Shown here: positions 1 through 9,148 of the stretch, piece after piece
Layout: every line of letters starts with the position of its first letter
Numbering within the stretch: the first letter of the stretch is position 1
Assembly: GCA_017540355.1 (NCBI GenBank)
Contig: JAFYBE010000064.1
Coordinates: 1 to 35,468, forward strand
Length of the DNA stretch: 35,468 nt
Direction: 5' to 3'
DNA from: Lachnospiraceae bacterium
GTDB taxonomy: Bacteria > Bacillota > Clostridia > Lachnospirales > Lachnospiraceae
Program-made: the position numbers and the translations under genes
Notes under the pieces: model-generated
Told to the model about the DNA's origin: nothing
The model's database searches: none
Seen by the model: only the letters and a program-made list of their open reading frames with translations

Positions 1-1
1 A

Positions 2-493
2 TTTCAGTTACTGGTTGAGAATACTTCAGGTGTACTTAACAGAATATCGGGATTGTTCGCAAGGCGCGGATACAATATCGAGAGCATTACTGCCGGTGTG
101 ACAGCAGATCCGAGAGTAACAAGGATTACGGTTGTGGCTGCAGGTGATGATGAGATACTTGATCAGATTGAGAAGCAGCTCGGTAAGCTTGTGGATGTGT
201 GCGATATCAGGGAACTTAAGCCTGAGAACAGCGTATACAGAGAACTGGCACTTATCAAGATTAAGGTCGGACCTAAGGATCGTTCGGATGTAAGCTCTCT
301 TGCAGATGTGTTTGGTGCAGATATAATTGATGTATCCAAGGAAGGACTTATAATTGAGATGACAGGTAAGCAGAGCAAGATTGATGCTTTCCTTGAACTG
401 CTTGACGGATACGAGATACTTGAACTTGCACGTACAGGTATTGCCGGACTCAGAAGAGGAACTGAGGATATCGTATATCCGAAGCTTGATTAA
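2..493 (+). CDS. ilvN: Acetolactate synthase small (regulatory) subunit, 5' end missing
   Basis: This is the regulatory subunit of acetohydroxyacid synthase, which binds the end product valine and activates the catalytic subunit in the first common step of branched-chain amino acid synthesis. The reading frame is open from base 2, so the true start lies before the window; 163 codons are visible, close to the full family length of about 165. The N-terminal ACT domain is clear from LVENTSGVLNRISGLFARRG and YNIESITAG, which form the valine-binding fold. The C-terminal ACT-like half contains ELALIKIKV and ends RRGTEDIVYPKLD. It ends 67 bases before ilvC, the usual ilvBN-ilvC order, so the catalytic subunit gene ilvB probably lies just outside the window. 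The TTG at 53 is an internal codon and not the start. Confidence 0.93.
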   Translation, partial: FQLLVENTSGVLNRISGLFARRGYNIESITAGVTADPRVTRITVVAAGDDEILDQIEKQLGKLVDVCDIRELKPENSVYRELALIKIKVGPKDRSDVSSLADVFGADIIDVSKEGLIIEMTGKQSKIDAFLELLDGYEILELARTGIAGLRRGTEDIVYPKLD

Positions 494-533
494 GGTGATA
501 AAAGCTATAAGCTGTAATCATATAATATTATGA

Positions 534-1583
<1,050 letters not shown>

Positions 1584-1619
1584 TCATATGATTAATGCGT
1601 GATTAATATGTGGTTATTG

Positions 1620-1656
1620 CGGGCAAGTGTAATATTATGCACTTGCCCGTTGTTAT
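1620..1656 (+). terminator. Rho-independent terminator-like hairpin after ilvC
   Basis: A perfect 10-bp stem (CGGGCAAGTG at 1620-1629 and CACTTGCCCG at 1640-1649) with a 10-nt loop is followed by the short T-rich run TTGTTAT. The U-tract is weak, so termination may be partial. It separates ilvC from ruvA. Confidence 0.6.
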
Positions 1657-1668
1657 AGAGGGAAGACT

Positions 1669-2274
1669 ATGTATGCATATTTTATTGGAAGAGTTGCACA
1701 GATTAACAGTGACAGTATAGTGCTTGAGACGAACGGGATCGGGTATAACATTATCATGTCCGGAAGGGATATGAGTGAGCTGATACCGGGTGATGAATTG
1801 AAGGTATATACATATACGAGTGTTCGTGAGGATGCTATATGGCTCTACGGATTCTTGGATTCTCAATCGCTGGCATTTTTTAAATTGCTCCTTACTGTAA
1901 GCGGTGTGGGACCTAAAGGAGCAATGGGAGTGCTCTCGGGTGCAAGCGTTGATGATATTCAGGTGGCTGTTATTGCACAGGATTCCAAGATGCTTAGTAA
2001 ACTGCCGGGAATCGGTGCGAAGACTGCGGCCAGGATTATCCTTGATCTTAAGGATAAGGTGAACGCAAATGATGTGCTGGCGGGAGTCGTGGGCGACGGC
2101 GGTAATGCAAAAAGTGCGACGGGCGCTGCTTCGGGGGTCAAAGCAGAGGCGGCTGAAGTACTTACAGCCTTGGGTTACAGTGCATCCGAGGCGATGAAAG
2201 CAATTAACAAAGTAGAAATTAATGAAGGAATGAACGCAGAAGATCTGGTGACAATGGCGTTGCGAGAGATGTAG
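1669..2274 (+). CDS. ruvA: Holliday junction branch migration protein RuvA
   Basis: RuvA binds four-way Holliday junctions as a tetramer and loads the RuvB motor during recombinational repair. The 201-residue product has the normal length. It begins with the OB-fold domain (MYAYFIGRVAQI, TNGIGYNI, REDAIWLYGF), followed by two helix-hairpin-helix motifs (VSGVGPKGAMGVL near residue 78 and LPGIGAKTAARIILDLKDK near residue 110). A flexible linker rich in G, A and S leads to the small RuvB-binding C-terminal domain (EVLTALGYSASEAMKAI). A GAGGGAAG Shine-Dalgarno precedes the ATG. The usual partner ruvB is not adjacent: it lies 5.3 kb downstream behind leuCD. The gene stops with TAG, which shows that TAG is a working stop codon here. 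Confidence 0.96.
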   Translation: MYAYFIGRVAQINSDSIVLETNGIGYNIIMSGRDMSELIPGDELKVYTYTSVREDAIWLYGFLDSQSLAFFKLLLTVSGVGPKGAMGVLSGASVDDIQVAVIAQDSKMLSKLPGIGAKTAARIILDLKDKVNANDVLAGVVGDGGNAKSATGAASGVKAEAAEVLTALGYSASEAMKAINKVEINEGMNAEDLVTMALREM

Positions 2275-2318
2275 AGCATTGCACCGGTGTTAAACACTGC
2301 GTGGAATGTGAGGGAAAT

Positions 2319-3686
2319 ATGAAAAGCGTAAAAAGGGAGTATATAAAGAAAATTTTGATGATTGCCGTTCCGATTATGTTGTCGAATCTCATATCGGAAC
2401 TGCAAATGATGATTGACAGGATATTTATCGGAAGGCTCTCGATTGAGAGCATGAGTGCCGTGGGTAATGCGTCCACTCCGATGTGGACTACGATGAGCGT
2501 GATATTCGCACTTACAACAGGTTCAACGATACTTGTAAGTCAGGCATACGGTGCCAATGAGATTGACAGGGCTAAGACGCTTCTGTCGGCTTTGTTTAAG
2601 TATAATAATGTGTTCGGTGTCGGACTGTTTTTATTCTGGCTTCTTTGTCCGAGATTTGCATTCGGTATAACGGGAGTTGATGAGAGTATCATAGATATGA
2701 GTATCGAGTATGCGATGATATTCTCGCCGGTATTCATATTCACGGGCATCGGTGCATCGATAAGCTGTCTGCTTGAAGTGAGTCAGAAAACCAAGATAAT
2801 GATATGGTACGGAGTGTCGAGATCGCTTATCAACGTGGTGCTTGACTATGCAATGATATTCGGACATTTCGGCTTTCCGGCGATGGGAGTAAAGGGTGCG
2901 GCCATAGCTACGACAATAGCTGAATTTATCGGTGACGGTATAGTTCTTATCTATGTGCTTTCGTCTAAGGATCTTATTCTTAAGCCGACATTTGGACAGA
3001 TACTTAAGGCAAAAGTCGGTCTGTATATCGAATCAATAAAGATGGGAGCACCTGCTGCATGTGAGGATTTTGCTTGGAATCTGGGTAATCTCTATCTGCT
3101 TATAATGCTAAATAAGGTATCGATAGAGGCTGCAGGTATTCATGCCATAGTATTCGGTGTTGAACTTATAGCGGTAGTGCTTGTCGGATCGATAGGCACA
3201 GCGACACTGACTTTGTCGGGGTTTGAGACAGGTAAGAAGAATGTTGCCGGGGTCTGGGAAGTTGTGATGAGCTCGGCGTTCTTATGTGTCTGTATATCGG
3301 CAGTTAACCTTATACTGTTTATCCTGTTCCCCAGGCAGATTCTCGGTCTGTTCACAACGGATGAAGCGGTACTTGAAATAGCGCCGATGTATCTGCTTAT
3401 TGTGGGAATCGATCTATTCCCCAAGGGCGGCAATATCATCTTCGGTTCGGGTATCAAGGGATACGGCGAGCCTTCGTGGATGCTTAAGACGCAGTTGTTC
3501 GGAACCGTATTCATCATTGGCTTAAGTTCGCTGATGGTTATGGTGTTCCATATGGGAATACTTGAGATTTTCGAACTTGTAGTCGCGGACGAAGCGATAA
3601 GATTTGTACTTAACAGCGGCAAGTTAAGGCGCGTACGTAAGCAGAACATGGAAAAGGGTGTTGATCTGATGCAGATAATGCAATAA
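2319..3686 (+). CDS. MATE family efflux transporter
   Basis: This is a 455-residue multidrug and toxin extrusion family membrane antiporter, which exports organic compounds in exchange for Na+ or H+. The chain has about twelve hydrophobic segments and the typical N-terminal region with PIMLSNLISELQMMIDRIFIG and ALTTGSTILVSQAYGA, where the family expects its first two helices and the QxxG-like loop. ATG at 2319 is preferred over GTG at 2301 because GAGGG lies 4-5 bases upstream of it and nothing similar precedes the GTG. The gene follows ruvA after 44 bases and precedes the PanE-like gene by 17, so co-transcription is likely. The substrate cannot be read from the sequence. The C-terminal tail (about residue 425 onward) is charged and cytoplasmic. 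Confidence 0.88.
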   Translation: MKSVKREYIKKILMIAVPIMLSNLISELQMMIDRIFIGRLSIESMSAVGNASTPMWTTMSVIFALTTGSTILVSQAYGANEIDRAKTLLSALFKYNNVFGVGLFLFWLLCPRFAFGITGVDESIIDMSIEYAMIFSPVFIFTGIGASISCLLEVSQKTKIMIWYGVSRSLINVVLDYAMIFGHFGFPAMGVKGAAIATTIAEFIGDGIVLIYVLSSKDLILKPTFGQILKAKVGLYIESIKMGAPAACEDFAWNLGNLYLLIMLNKVSIEAAGIHAIVFGVELIAVVLVGSIGTATLTLSGFETGKKNVAGVWEVVMSSAFLCVCISAVNLILFILFPRQILGLFTTDEAVLEIAPMYLLIVGIDLFPKGGNIIFGSGIKGYGEPSWMLKTQLFGTVFIIGLSSLMVMVFHMGILEIFELVVADEAIRFVLNSGKLRRVRKQNMEKGVDLMQIMQ

Positions 3687-3703
3687 AAAAGGAGATTGTA
3701 TAA

Positions 3704-4621
3704 ATGAAGTATCTGATAGTCGGAGCAGGCGGAACGGGCGGTTCCATCGGTGCATATATGGTAAGGGAAGGAATGGATGTCACAATCATTGCGCGTGGTG
3801 AACATCTTAAGGAAATGAGAGAGAAAGGTCTTAAGGTAATACGTCCCAATGACGAATTCGTGGTGGGCCCCGTTAAAGCCTGTGAGATGGATGAATATAA
3901 CGACAAGCCCGATGTTGTATTTGTATGTGTTAAGGGTTATTCGATAGATGAGATAATACCATTCCTGACACGCGTGTCAGGGAAACATACAATTATAATT
4001 CCGATACTTAATATATTCAGTACCGGCAGATATCTGGCAGATAAGATTCCCGGAGTGCTTGTGACGGACGGATGCATATATGTTGCGGCACAGATTGATC
4101 ATCCGGGATGCATTCGTATGAACGGAGATATTCTTCGTGTTGTGTTCGGAGTAAGAGATAAGGCGGATTACAGAACAGAACTTGAGACGGTTGCGGCTGA
4201 TCTTAAATACTGCGGTATAGACGGAGTTTTATCCGATAACATCACACGAGATGCCCTTGTGAAATTCTCTTACGTATCTGCAGCAGGAGCCTGCGGACTT
4301 TATTACAATGTAGCTGCCGGAGATATCAAGAAGCCCGGTGAGTGCAGGGATTGTTTCGTAGAACTTGTTAAGGAAGTTGAACGTCTCGGAGCTGCTATGG
4401 GTATTGAGTTTGAAGAGGATCTGGCAGCACGTAATATTAAGATTCTTAATGACCTTGCGGATGATACTACAACATCTATGCAGCGTGATGTATATGCTGA
4501 ACGTAAGTCGGAGATAGACGGTCTTGTATATGAGGTTGTAAGACTTGGTAAGCAGTACGGTATATCGCTTCCTGAGTATGAGAAGATTGCAAATGAGATG
4601 AAGGCAAGAGGACTTGCTTAG
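3704..4621 (+). CDS. Ketopantoate reductase-like (PanE/ApbA family) oxidoreductase
   Basis: This 305-residue NADP-dependent oxidoreductase belongs to the PanE/ApbA fold. The N-terminal Rossmann domain starts MKYLIVGAGGTGGSIGAYM with the dinucleotide motif G7-A-G-G-T-G12, and residues 71-80 read VVFVCVKGYS, the family's second conserved strand. The C-terminal helical domain contains DALVKFSYVSAA, with K187 at the place of the catalytic lysine. In true PanE a KxxxN pair is expected; here the +4 position is valine and no asparagine follows, so reduction of ketopantoate is doubtful. No panB, panC or panD is nearby. AAGGAG precedes the start. The stop is 22 bases before the next gene, whose Shine-Dalgarno lies in that gap. 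It probably acts on another 2-keto acid or on an unknown substrate. Confidence 0.8.
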   Translation: MKYLIVGAGGTGGSIGAYMVREGMDVTIIARGEHLKEMREKGLKVIRPNDEFVVGPVKACEMDEYNDKPDVVFVCVKGYSIDEIIPFLTRVSGKHTIIIPILNIFSTGRYLADKIPGVLVTDGCIYVAAQIDHPGCIRMNGDILRVVFGVRDKADYRTELETVAADLKYCGIDGVLSDNITRDALVKFSYVSAAGACGLYYNVAAGDIKKPGECRDCFVELVKEVERLGAAMGIEFEEDLAARNIKILNDLADDTTTSMQRDVYAERKSEIDGLVYEVVRLGKQYGISLPEYEKIANEMKARGLA

Positions 4622-4643
4622 CTTTCCGTATGGAGGGAATTAT

Positions 4644-5675
4644 ATGAAGAAAAGAGCGCTTTTTATCGGTGGAACGGGAACCATAAGCACCGCTGTTGTT
4701 AAAAGACTTGTTAATGAACTTAACTGGGAAGTATGGGTGTTAAATCGTGGCAACAGGTCAGGTGTATTGCCTGAAGGCGTTAAGCAGATTGTGGCTGATA
4801 TTAATGATGAGAAGGCTGTGCTTGATAAGATTGGTGATATAACATTTGATGCAGTCTGTGAATTCATCGGATTTACCGTAGATCAGGTTAAGAGAGATGT
4901 CAGACTGTTTGAGGGTAAGACCAAGCAGTATATCTATATCAGTTCCGCATCCGCATATCATAAGCCGGCTGCAAGATATACAATTACCGAGGGAACGGCT
5001 CTTGCCAATCCTTACTGGCAGTATTCCAGAGATAAGATTGAATGCGAAGAATATCTTATGCAGAAGTACAGAGAAGACGGCTTCCCTGTAACAATAGTAA
5101 GACCGAGTCATACTTATGATGAGCGAAATGTTCCGCTTGGTGTGCATGGTAAGAACGGTTTCTATCAGGTCATCAAGAGAATGCAGGAAGGCAAGCCCGT
5201 AATCATACAGGGTGACGGTTCGAGCCTATGGACTCTTACATGGAATGCTGACTTTGCTATTGGATTTACAGGCCTTATGGGTAACCGAGCGGCAATCGGT
5301 GAAGCCTTCCAGATTACATCTGATGAGACTCTTACATGGGATCAGATATATCAGACCATAGCCGATGCGCTAGGCGTTAAGCTTAATGCATATCATGTGG
5401 CAACGGATTATCTGATTGCAGTAGGTGATAAATACGGATACGATTTCACCGGTTCTCTTAAGGGTGACAAGTCTGTATCCGTCGTATTTGACAATACCAA
5501 GCTTAAAAGAGCGGTTCCCGACATGGCTACCAATGTAAGATTCGATATGGGTGTGCGTATAGCGCTTGATTATATACTCAGTCATCCGGATGAATGCCGG
5601 AAGGAAGATCCCGAATTCGATACATGGTGTGACAGAGTCATAGAATCGCTTGAGAAAGCAAAAGAGAACGTGTAA
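4644..5675 (+). CDS. NAD-dependent epimerase/dehydratase-like SDR protein
   Basis: This 343-residue protein is an extended or atypical short-chain dehydrogenase/reductase. The dinucleotide motif is GGTGTIS (residues 9-15), followed by a basic NRGNR after the second strand, which could favour NADP. The conserved serine region YISSASAY (residues 98-105) and the active-site pair Y127-x3-K131 in YSRDK are present, so the catalytic core is intact. The C-terminal half has sugar-epimerase features (VRPSHTYDE, GDGSSLWTLTW). ATG at 4644 is chosen because GGAGGG lies 7 bases upstream; the TTG at 4614 lies inside the preceding gene. It forms a small unit with the PanE-like gene and ends at a terminator. 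The substrate is unknown; RNA-binding relatives of this fold also exist, so an enzymatic role is inferred. Confidence 0.8.
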   Translation: MKKRALFIGGTGTISTAVVKRLVNELNWEVWVLNRGNRSGVLPEGVKQIVADINDEKAVLDKIGDITFDAVCEFIGFTVDQVKRDVRLFEGKTKQYIYISSASAYHKPAARYTITEGTALANPYWQYSRDKIECEEYLMQKYREDGFPVTIVRPSHTYDERNVPLGVHGKNGFYQVIKRMQEGKPVIIQGDGSSLWTLTWNADFAIGFTGLMGNRAAIGEAFQITSDETLTWDQIYQTIADALGVKLNAYHVATDYLIAVGDKYGYDFTGSLKGDKSVSVVFDNTKLKRAVPDMATNVRFDMGVRIALDYILSHPDECRKEDPEFDTWCDRVIESLEKAKENV

Positions 5676-5677
5676 GG

Positions 5678-5716
5678 TAAGGCGGCCGGCGTTTAAGCCG
5701 ACCGCCTTATATTTTG
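5678..5716 (+). terminator. Rho-independent terminator after the SDR gene
   Basis: Arms 5678-5690 and 5697-5709 form a 13-bp stem with one C-A mismatch and a 6-nt loop. TATTTTG follows directly. It starts three bases after the stop codon and separates the ruvA-to-SDR unit from leuCD. Confidence 0.8.
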
Positions 5717-5735
5717 CTCTAAATGCCCAAATTGA

Positions 5736-5764
5736 TTGTAAAAGAAGAGGGCTTGTTGTATAGT
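5736..5764 (+). promoter_or_regulatory. Candidate sigma-A promoter for leuCD-ruvB
   Basis: TTGTAA (5736-5741) and TATAGT (5759-5764) are separated by 17 bases, directly downstream of the terminator and 37 bases before the leuC ATG. The leader is too short for a T-box or leader-peptide attenuator. Confidence 0.55.
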
Positions 5765-5800
5765 ATATAGGATGAAAAAAATGTACGGAGGAGATATATA

Positions 5801-7066
5801 ATGGGAATGACAATGACACAGAAGATCCTGGCCGCGCATGCAGGACTTGCAAGCGTTGAGGCAGGACAACTCATAGAAGCGAAGCTTGACTTGGTACTGG
5901 GTAACGATATCACTTCGCCTGTGGCAATCCATGAGATGGATAAGATGAAGGTGGACGGAGTGTTTGATAAGGATAAGATCGCACTCGTACCCGACCACTT
6001 CGTGCCCAATAAGGATATCAAGTCGGCAGAGCATTGTAAGTGCGTAAGAGAGTTCGCCAAGAGAAACGATATCACCAATTACTTCGAAGTCGGTCAGATG
6101 GGCATAGAACATGCACTTTTGCCTGAGAAAGGCTTAACGGTTGCGGGTGATGTAATCATAGGTGCTGATTCGCATACATGTACATACGGCGCGGTAGGTG
6201 CATTCTCAACAGGTGTCGGAAGCACGGATATGGCTGCAGGTATGGCTACGGGCATGGCATGGTTTAAGGTGCCTTCGGCTATTAAGTTCGTACTTAAGAA
6301 TAAGCCTGCAAAGTGGGTAAGCGGTAAGGATATAATCCTTCACATCATCGGTAAGATAGGTGTGGACGGTGCGCTGTATAAGTCTATGGAATTCACGGGA
6401 GACGGAATACAGTATCTTAGTATGGATGACAGATTCACTATTGCCAACATGGCTATTGAAGCAGGCGGCAAGAACGGTATATTCCCCGTTGATGATCTCT
6501 GCCTTGAATATATTAAGGAACACAGTGACAGAAAGCCTGTCGTGTACGAGGCTGATGCCGATGCGGTATATGATGAAGTTATAGAGATAGATCTTTCTGC
6601 ACTTCGTCCTACAGTTGCTTATCCTCATCTGCCTGAGAATACCAAGACTATAGATGAGGCGGTTAAGGATGACCTTGCGATCGATCAGGTTGTAATCGGG
6701 TCATGTACCAATGGCCGTATGGATGACCTCAGAATTGCGGCTTCAATACTTAAGGGTAAGAAGGTTGCTGACGGAATGAGACTTATCGTTATTCCCGGAA
6801 CACAGAAAATATACCTGGATGCCATGGAAGAGGGACTTATCCGCACATTTATAGAAGCGGGCGGTGTTGTATCAACACCCACATGCGGACCGTGTCTCGG
6901 CGGATACATGGGAATCCTTGCAGAGAACGAGAGATGTGTCTCAACAACGAACCGTAACTTCGTCGGACGTATGGGACACATTACTTCAGAGATTTATCTG
7001 GCCAGTCCCGCTGTAGCGGCAGCCAGTGCCATAGCAGGAAAAATAGCAGATCCTGAGACTGTATAA
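5801..7066 (+). CDS. leuC: 3-isopropylmalate dehydratase large subunit
   Basis: With LeuD it isomerises 2-isopropylmalate to 3-isopropylmalate in leucine synthesis, using a [4Fe-4S] cluster. The 421-residue length fits the shorter HacA-like or bacterial type II large subunit. The aconitase-type cluster cysteines are C302 ([10 protein letters not shown]) and C362/C365 (TCGPCLGG). Conserved active-site stretches include DHFVPNKD (residues 65-72), [15 protein letters not shown] (121-135) and STDMAA. GGAGGAG at 5788-5794 precedes the ATG. It is followed after 17 bases by leuD, the usual pairing. Close methylthio- or dimethylmalate isomerases share the fold, but the ilvNC and leuD context favours leucine synthesis. 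Confidence 0.93.
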   Translation: MGMTMTQKILAAHAGLASVEAGQLIEAKLDLVLGNDITSPVAIHEMDKMKVDGVFDKDKIALVPDHFVPNKDIKSAEHCKCVREFAKRNDITNYFEVGQMGIEHALLPEKGLTVAGDVIIGADSHTCTYGAVGAFSTGVGSTDMAAGMATGMAWFKVPSAIKFVLKNKPAKWVSGKDIILHIIGKIGVDGALYKSMEFTGDGIQYLSMDDRFTIANMAIEAGGKNGIFPVDDLCLEYIKEHSDRKPVVYEADADAVYDEVIEIDLSALRPTVAYPHLPENTKTIDEAVKDDLAIDQVVIGSCTNGRMDDLRIAASILKGKKVADGMRLIVIPGTQKIYLDAMEEGLIRTFIEAGGVVSTPTCGPCLGGYMGILAENERCVSTTNRNFVGRMGHITSEIYLASPAVAAASAIAGKIADPETV

Positions 7067-7083
7067 AAGAGGAGATATGAAGA

Positions 7084-7572
7084 ATGAACAACGCACACGG
7101 TAAAGTGATTAAATACGGAGACAATGTTGATACGGACGTTATAATACCCGCAAGGTATCTTAACAGTTCGGATCCTAAGGAACTGGCCACACACTGTATG
7201 GAGGACCTTGATAAGGACTTCTTAAGCAAGATGAAGCCCGGTGATATCATGGTAGCTGAGAAGAACTTCGGCTGCGGCTCATCAAGAGAGCATGCTCCCA
7301 TTGCCATTAAGGCATGCGGAATCAGCTGTGTAATAGCCGAGACATTCGCAAGAATATTCTACAGAAATGCCATCAACATCGGCCTTCCGATTATAGAGTG
7401 CCCGGAAGCGGTAGCGGGTATAAATGACGGAGACGAAGTATCGGTTGACTTTGACAGCGGTGTGATCACCAATGTGACAAAGGGAACATCATTTAAGGGC
7501 CAGCCGTTCCCCGCATTCATGCAGAAGATTATCGATGCAGAGGGTCTTGTTAATTATATAAACGCCAAATAA
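7084..7572 (+). CDS. leuD: 3-isopropylmalate dehydratase small subunit
   Basis: This is the swivelling small subunit that completes the isopropylmalate isomerase active site with LeuC. The 162-residue size matches the short bacterial form. Visible signatures are [16 protein letters not shown] near the N-terminus, [15 protein letters not shown] (about residues 60-74), which holds the substrate-binding SSREH loop, and [23 protein letters not shown] lies upstream of the ATG. The stop codon is three bases before the ruvB start, so ruvB is translated from the same message and is probably coupled to leuD. Confidence 0.95.
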   Translation: MNNAHGKVIKYGDNVDTDVIIPARYLNSSDPKELATHCMEDLDKDFLSKMKPGDIMVAEKNFGCGSSREHAPIAIKACGISCVIAETFARIFYRNAINIGLPIIECPEAVAGINDGDEVSVDFDSGVITNVTKGTSFKGQPFPAFMQKIIDAEGLVNYINAK

Positions 7573-7575
7573 GAA

Positions 7576-8568
7576 ATGGAACGTAAGATACTTAATACAT
7601 CGGTTCAGACCGATGATGTGAAAAATGAGAATATATTAAGACCTAAGAAGCTTGCCGATTATATAGGTCAGGAGAAGATCAAGGAATCTATGAAGATCTA
7701 TATTGATGCGGCTTCAAAGCGAGGCGAGAGTCTGGATCATGTACTTCTGTACGGACCTCCCGGACTCGGTAAGACCACGCTTGCATGCATTTTGGCCAAT
7801 GAGATGGGCGTGAACATTAAGATCACATCGGGACCTGCTATAGAAAAACCCGGTGAACTTGCGGCCATCTTAAGCAAGCTGCGTGACGGCGATATCCTGT
7901 TTATCGATGAGATACACAGACTTAACCGTCAGGTTGAAGAGGTACTGTATCCCGCGATGGAAGACTATGCCATAGACGTAGTTACGGGAGTGGGTCCTGA
8001 TGCCAGAAGCTACAGGCTTAAGCTTGCGCATTTTACTCTTGTCGGAGCGACGACCAGAGCAGGAATGCTTACGGCACCGCTTCGTGACAGATTCGGGATG
8101 ATTCATAAGCTTGAGTTCTATAATCCCGATGAACTTAAGACAATAATAGTTAATTCGGCCGACAGGCTCGGAATAGATATTGATGATAAGGGCGCATATG
8201 AGATGGCTAAAAGGAGCCGCGGTACGCCGCGTATCGCCAACAGACTTTTAAAAAGAGTCAGAGATTACGCCCAGGTTAAGTATGACGGAGTAATAACCGA
8301 GGCTGTTGCGGCGGAAGTTCTTGATATTCTTGAAGTTGATGCGCTTGGACTCGATAAGACAGACAGGAACATACTTGTTACTATCATTGATAAGTTCAGC
8401 GGCGGTCCTGTCGGACTTGATACGTTAGCTGCAACGATCGGAGAAGATTCCGGAACCATCGAGGATGTGTATGAACCCTTCCTTTTGATGAACGGATTTT
8501 TGAATCGTACACCAAAGGGTCGTTGCGTGACCGAAGAAGCTTATAAGCATCTCGGAATCATACAATAA
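7576..8568 (+). CDS. ruvB: Holliday junction branch migration ATPase RuvB
   Basis: RuvB is the hexameric AAA+ motor that drives branch migration with RuvA. The 330-residue product has Walker [10 protein letters not shown] (60-68), Walker B with LFIDEIHR (D111, E112), the sensor and arginine-finger stretch [18 protein letters not shown], and sensor 2 [13 protein letters not shown]. The C-terminal winged-helix domain ends with [13 protein letters not shown]. No Shine-Dalgarno is visible before the ATG, which lies three bases after the leuD stop; translation therefore probably depends on ribosomes ending leuD. The separation from ruvA, and expression with leucine genes, is unlike the common ruvAB operon. 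Confidence 0.96.
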   Translation: MERKILNTSVQTDDVKNENILRPKKLADYIGQEKIKESMKIYIDAASKRGESLDHVLLYGPPGLGKTTLACILANEMGVNIKITSGPAIEKPGELAAILSKLRDGDILFIDEIHRLNRQVEEVLYPAMEDYAIDVVTGVGPDARSYRLKLAHFTLVGATTRAGMLTAPLRDRFGMIHKLEFYNPDELKTIIVNSADRLGIDIDDKGAYEMAKRSRGTPRIANRLLKRVRDYAQVKYDGVITEAVAAEVLDILEVDALGLDKTDRNILVTIIDKFSGGPVGLDTLAATIGEDSGTIEDVYEPFLLMNGFLNRTPKGRCVTEEAYKHLGIIQ

Positions 8569-8571
8569 GAC

Positions 8572-8600
8572 TTGCATTTATGGCATGTTGTGGGTATAAT
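8572..8600 (+). promoter_or_regulatory. Candidate promoter for zapA
   Basis: TTGCAT (8572-8577), 17 bases, then a perfect TATAAT (8595-8600), 62 bases before the zapA ATG. The same TTGCA-17-TA pattern recurs at 16354 and 22167. Confidence 0.6.
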
Positions 8601-8662
8601 TTATGTTGCGCCGAGCGTAATGAGGGATAGCGTAGTTTGGCTTGGTAAAGCGGGAGATAAGA

Positions 8663-9073
8663 ATGGCTATTAAGACTGATACTGAAGTTATCATAGGCGG
8701 TAAGGTATTCACCATAAGCGGTACCGAGAGTGAAGAGTATCTTCAGAAGGTTGCTTCGTATATCAACGGTAAGTTCAATGAGTACGCACAGGTTGAAGGT
8801 TTCAGACGTGCAAATGCGGAGAATCAGAACGTTCTGATGCAGCTTAACATAGCCGATGACTATTTCAAGGCTATGAATCGCATAAGCTCCATGGAAGAGG
8901 ACATGTCAGCCAAGGAGAAAGAGCTTTACGATCTTAAGCACGATCTGGTCAATGCTCAGATGAAGCTTGAGAACATGGACAAGAGCCTTAAGATACTTCG
9001 CGATGAGGGCGCTGAGAAAGATAAGAAGATAGTCAGACTTGAGACGGAACTTAAGGCATTGAAGAAGTCGTAG
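8663..9073 (+). CDS. zapA: Cell division protein ZapA
   Basis: ZapA crosslinks FtsZ filaments and stabilises the Z ring. The 136-residue product has the ZapA N-terminal domain (TEVIIGGKVFTISGTESEEY, then VASYINGKFNEY near residues 30-41) and a long C-terminal coiled coil (about residues 75-135) rich in K, E, L and M. It is longer than the ~85-residue Bacillus protein because the coiled coil is extended. ATG at 8663 is chosen: GGGAG at 8652-8656 gives normal spacing, whereas TTG at 8642 has no ribosome site. A promoter sits directly upstream and a hairpin follows, so the gene may form its own short transcript. A downstream U32 gene is common for clostridial zapA. Confidence 0.88.
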   Translation: MAIKTDTEVIIGGKVFTISGTESEEYLQKVASYINGKFNEYAQVEGFRRANAENQNVLMQLNIADDYFKAMNRISSMEEDMSAKEKELYDLKHDLVNAQMKLENMDKSLKILRDEGAEKDKKIVRLETELKALKKS

Positions 9074-9098
9074 ACATTACATACATACAGAAGTTACC

Positions 9099-9124
9099 GA
9101 GGGAATCGAACAGATTCCCTCTTT
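9099..9124 (+). terminator. Hairpin after zapA, possible terminator
   Basis: A perfect 9-bp stem (GAGGGAATC at 9099-9107, GATTCCCTC at 9113-9121) with a 5-nt loop is followed by only three to four T residues. Termination is probably incomplete, allowing read-through into the U32 gene. Confidence 0.5.
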
Positions 9125-9148
9125 GCACATATAGGGGAAGAGTGACCT

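Noticed and set aside
5717-5800. T-box or leader-peptide attenuator for leuCD
   Set aside because: The gap between terminator and leuC is only about 85 bases and shows neither a specifier loop nor leucine codons in a leader.
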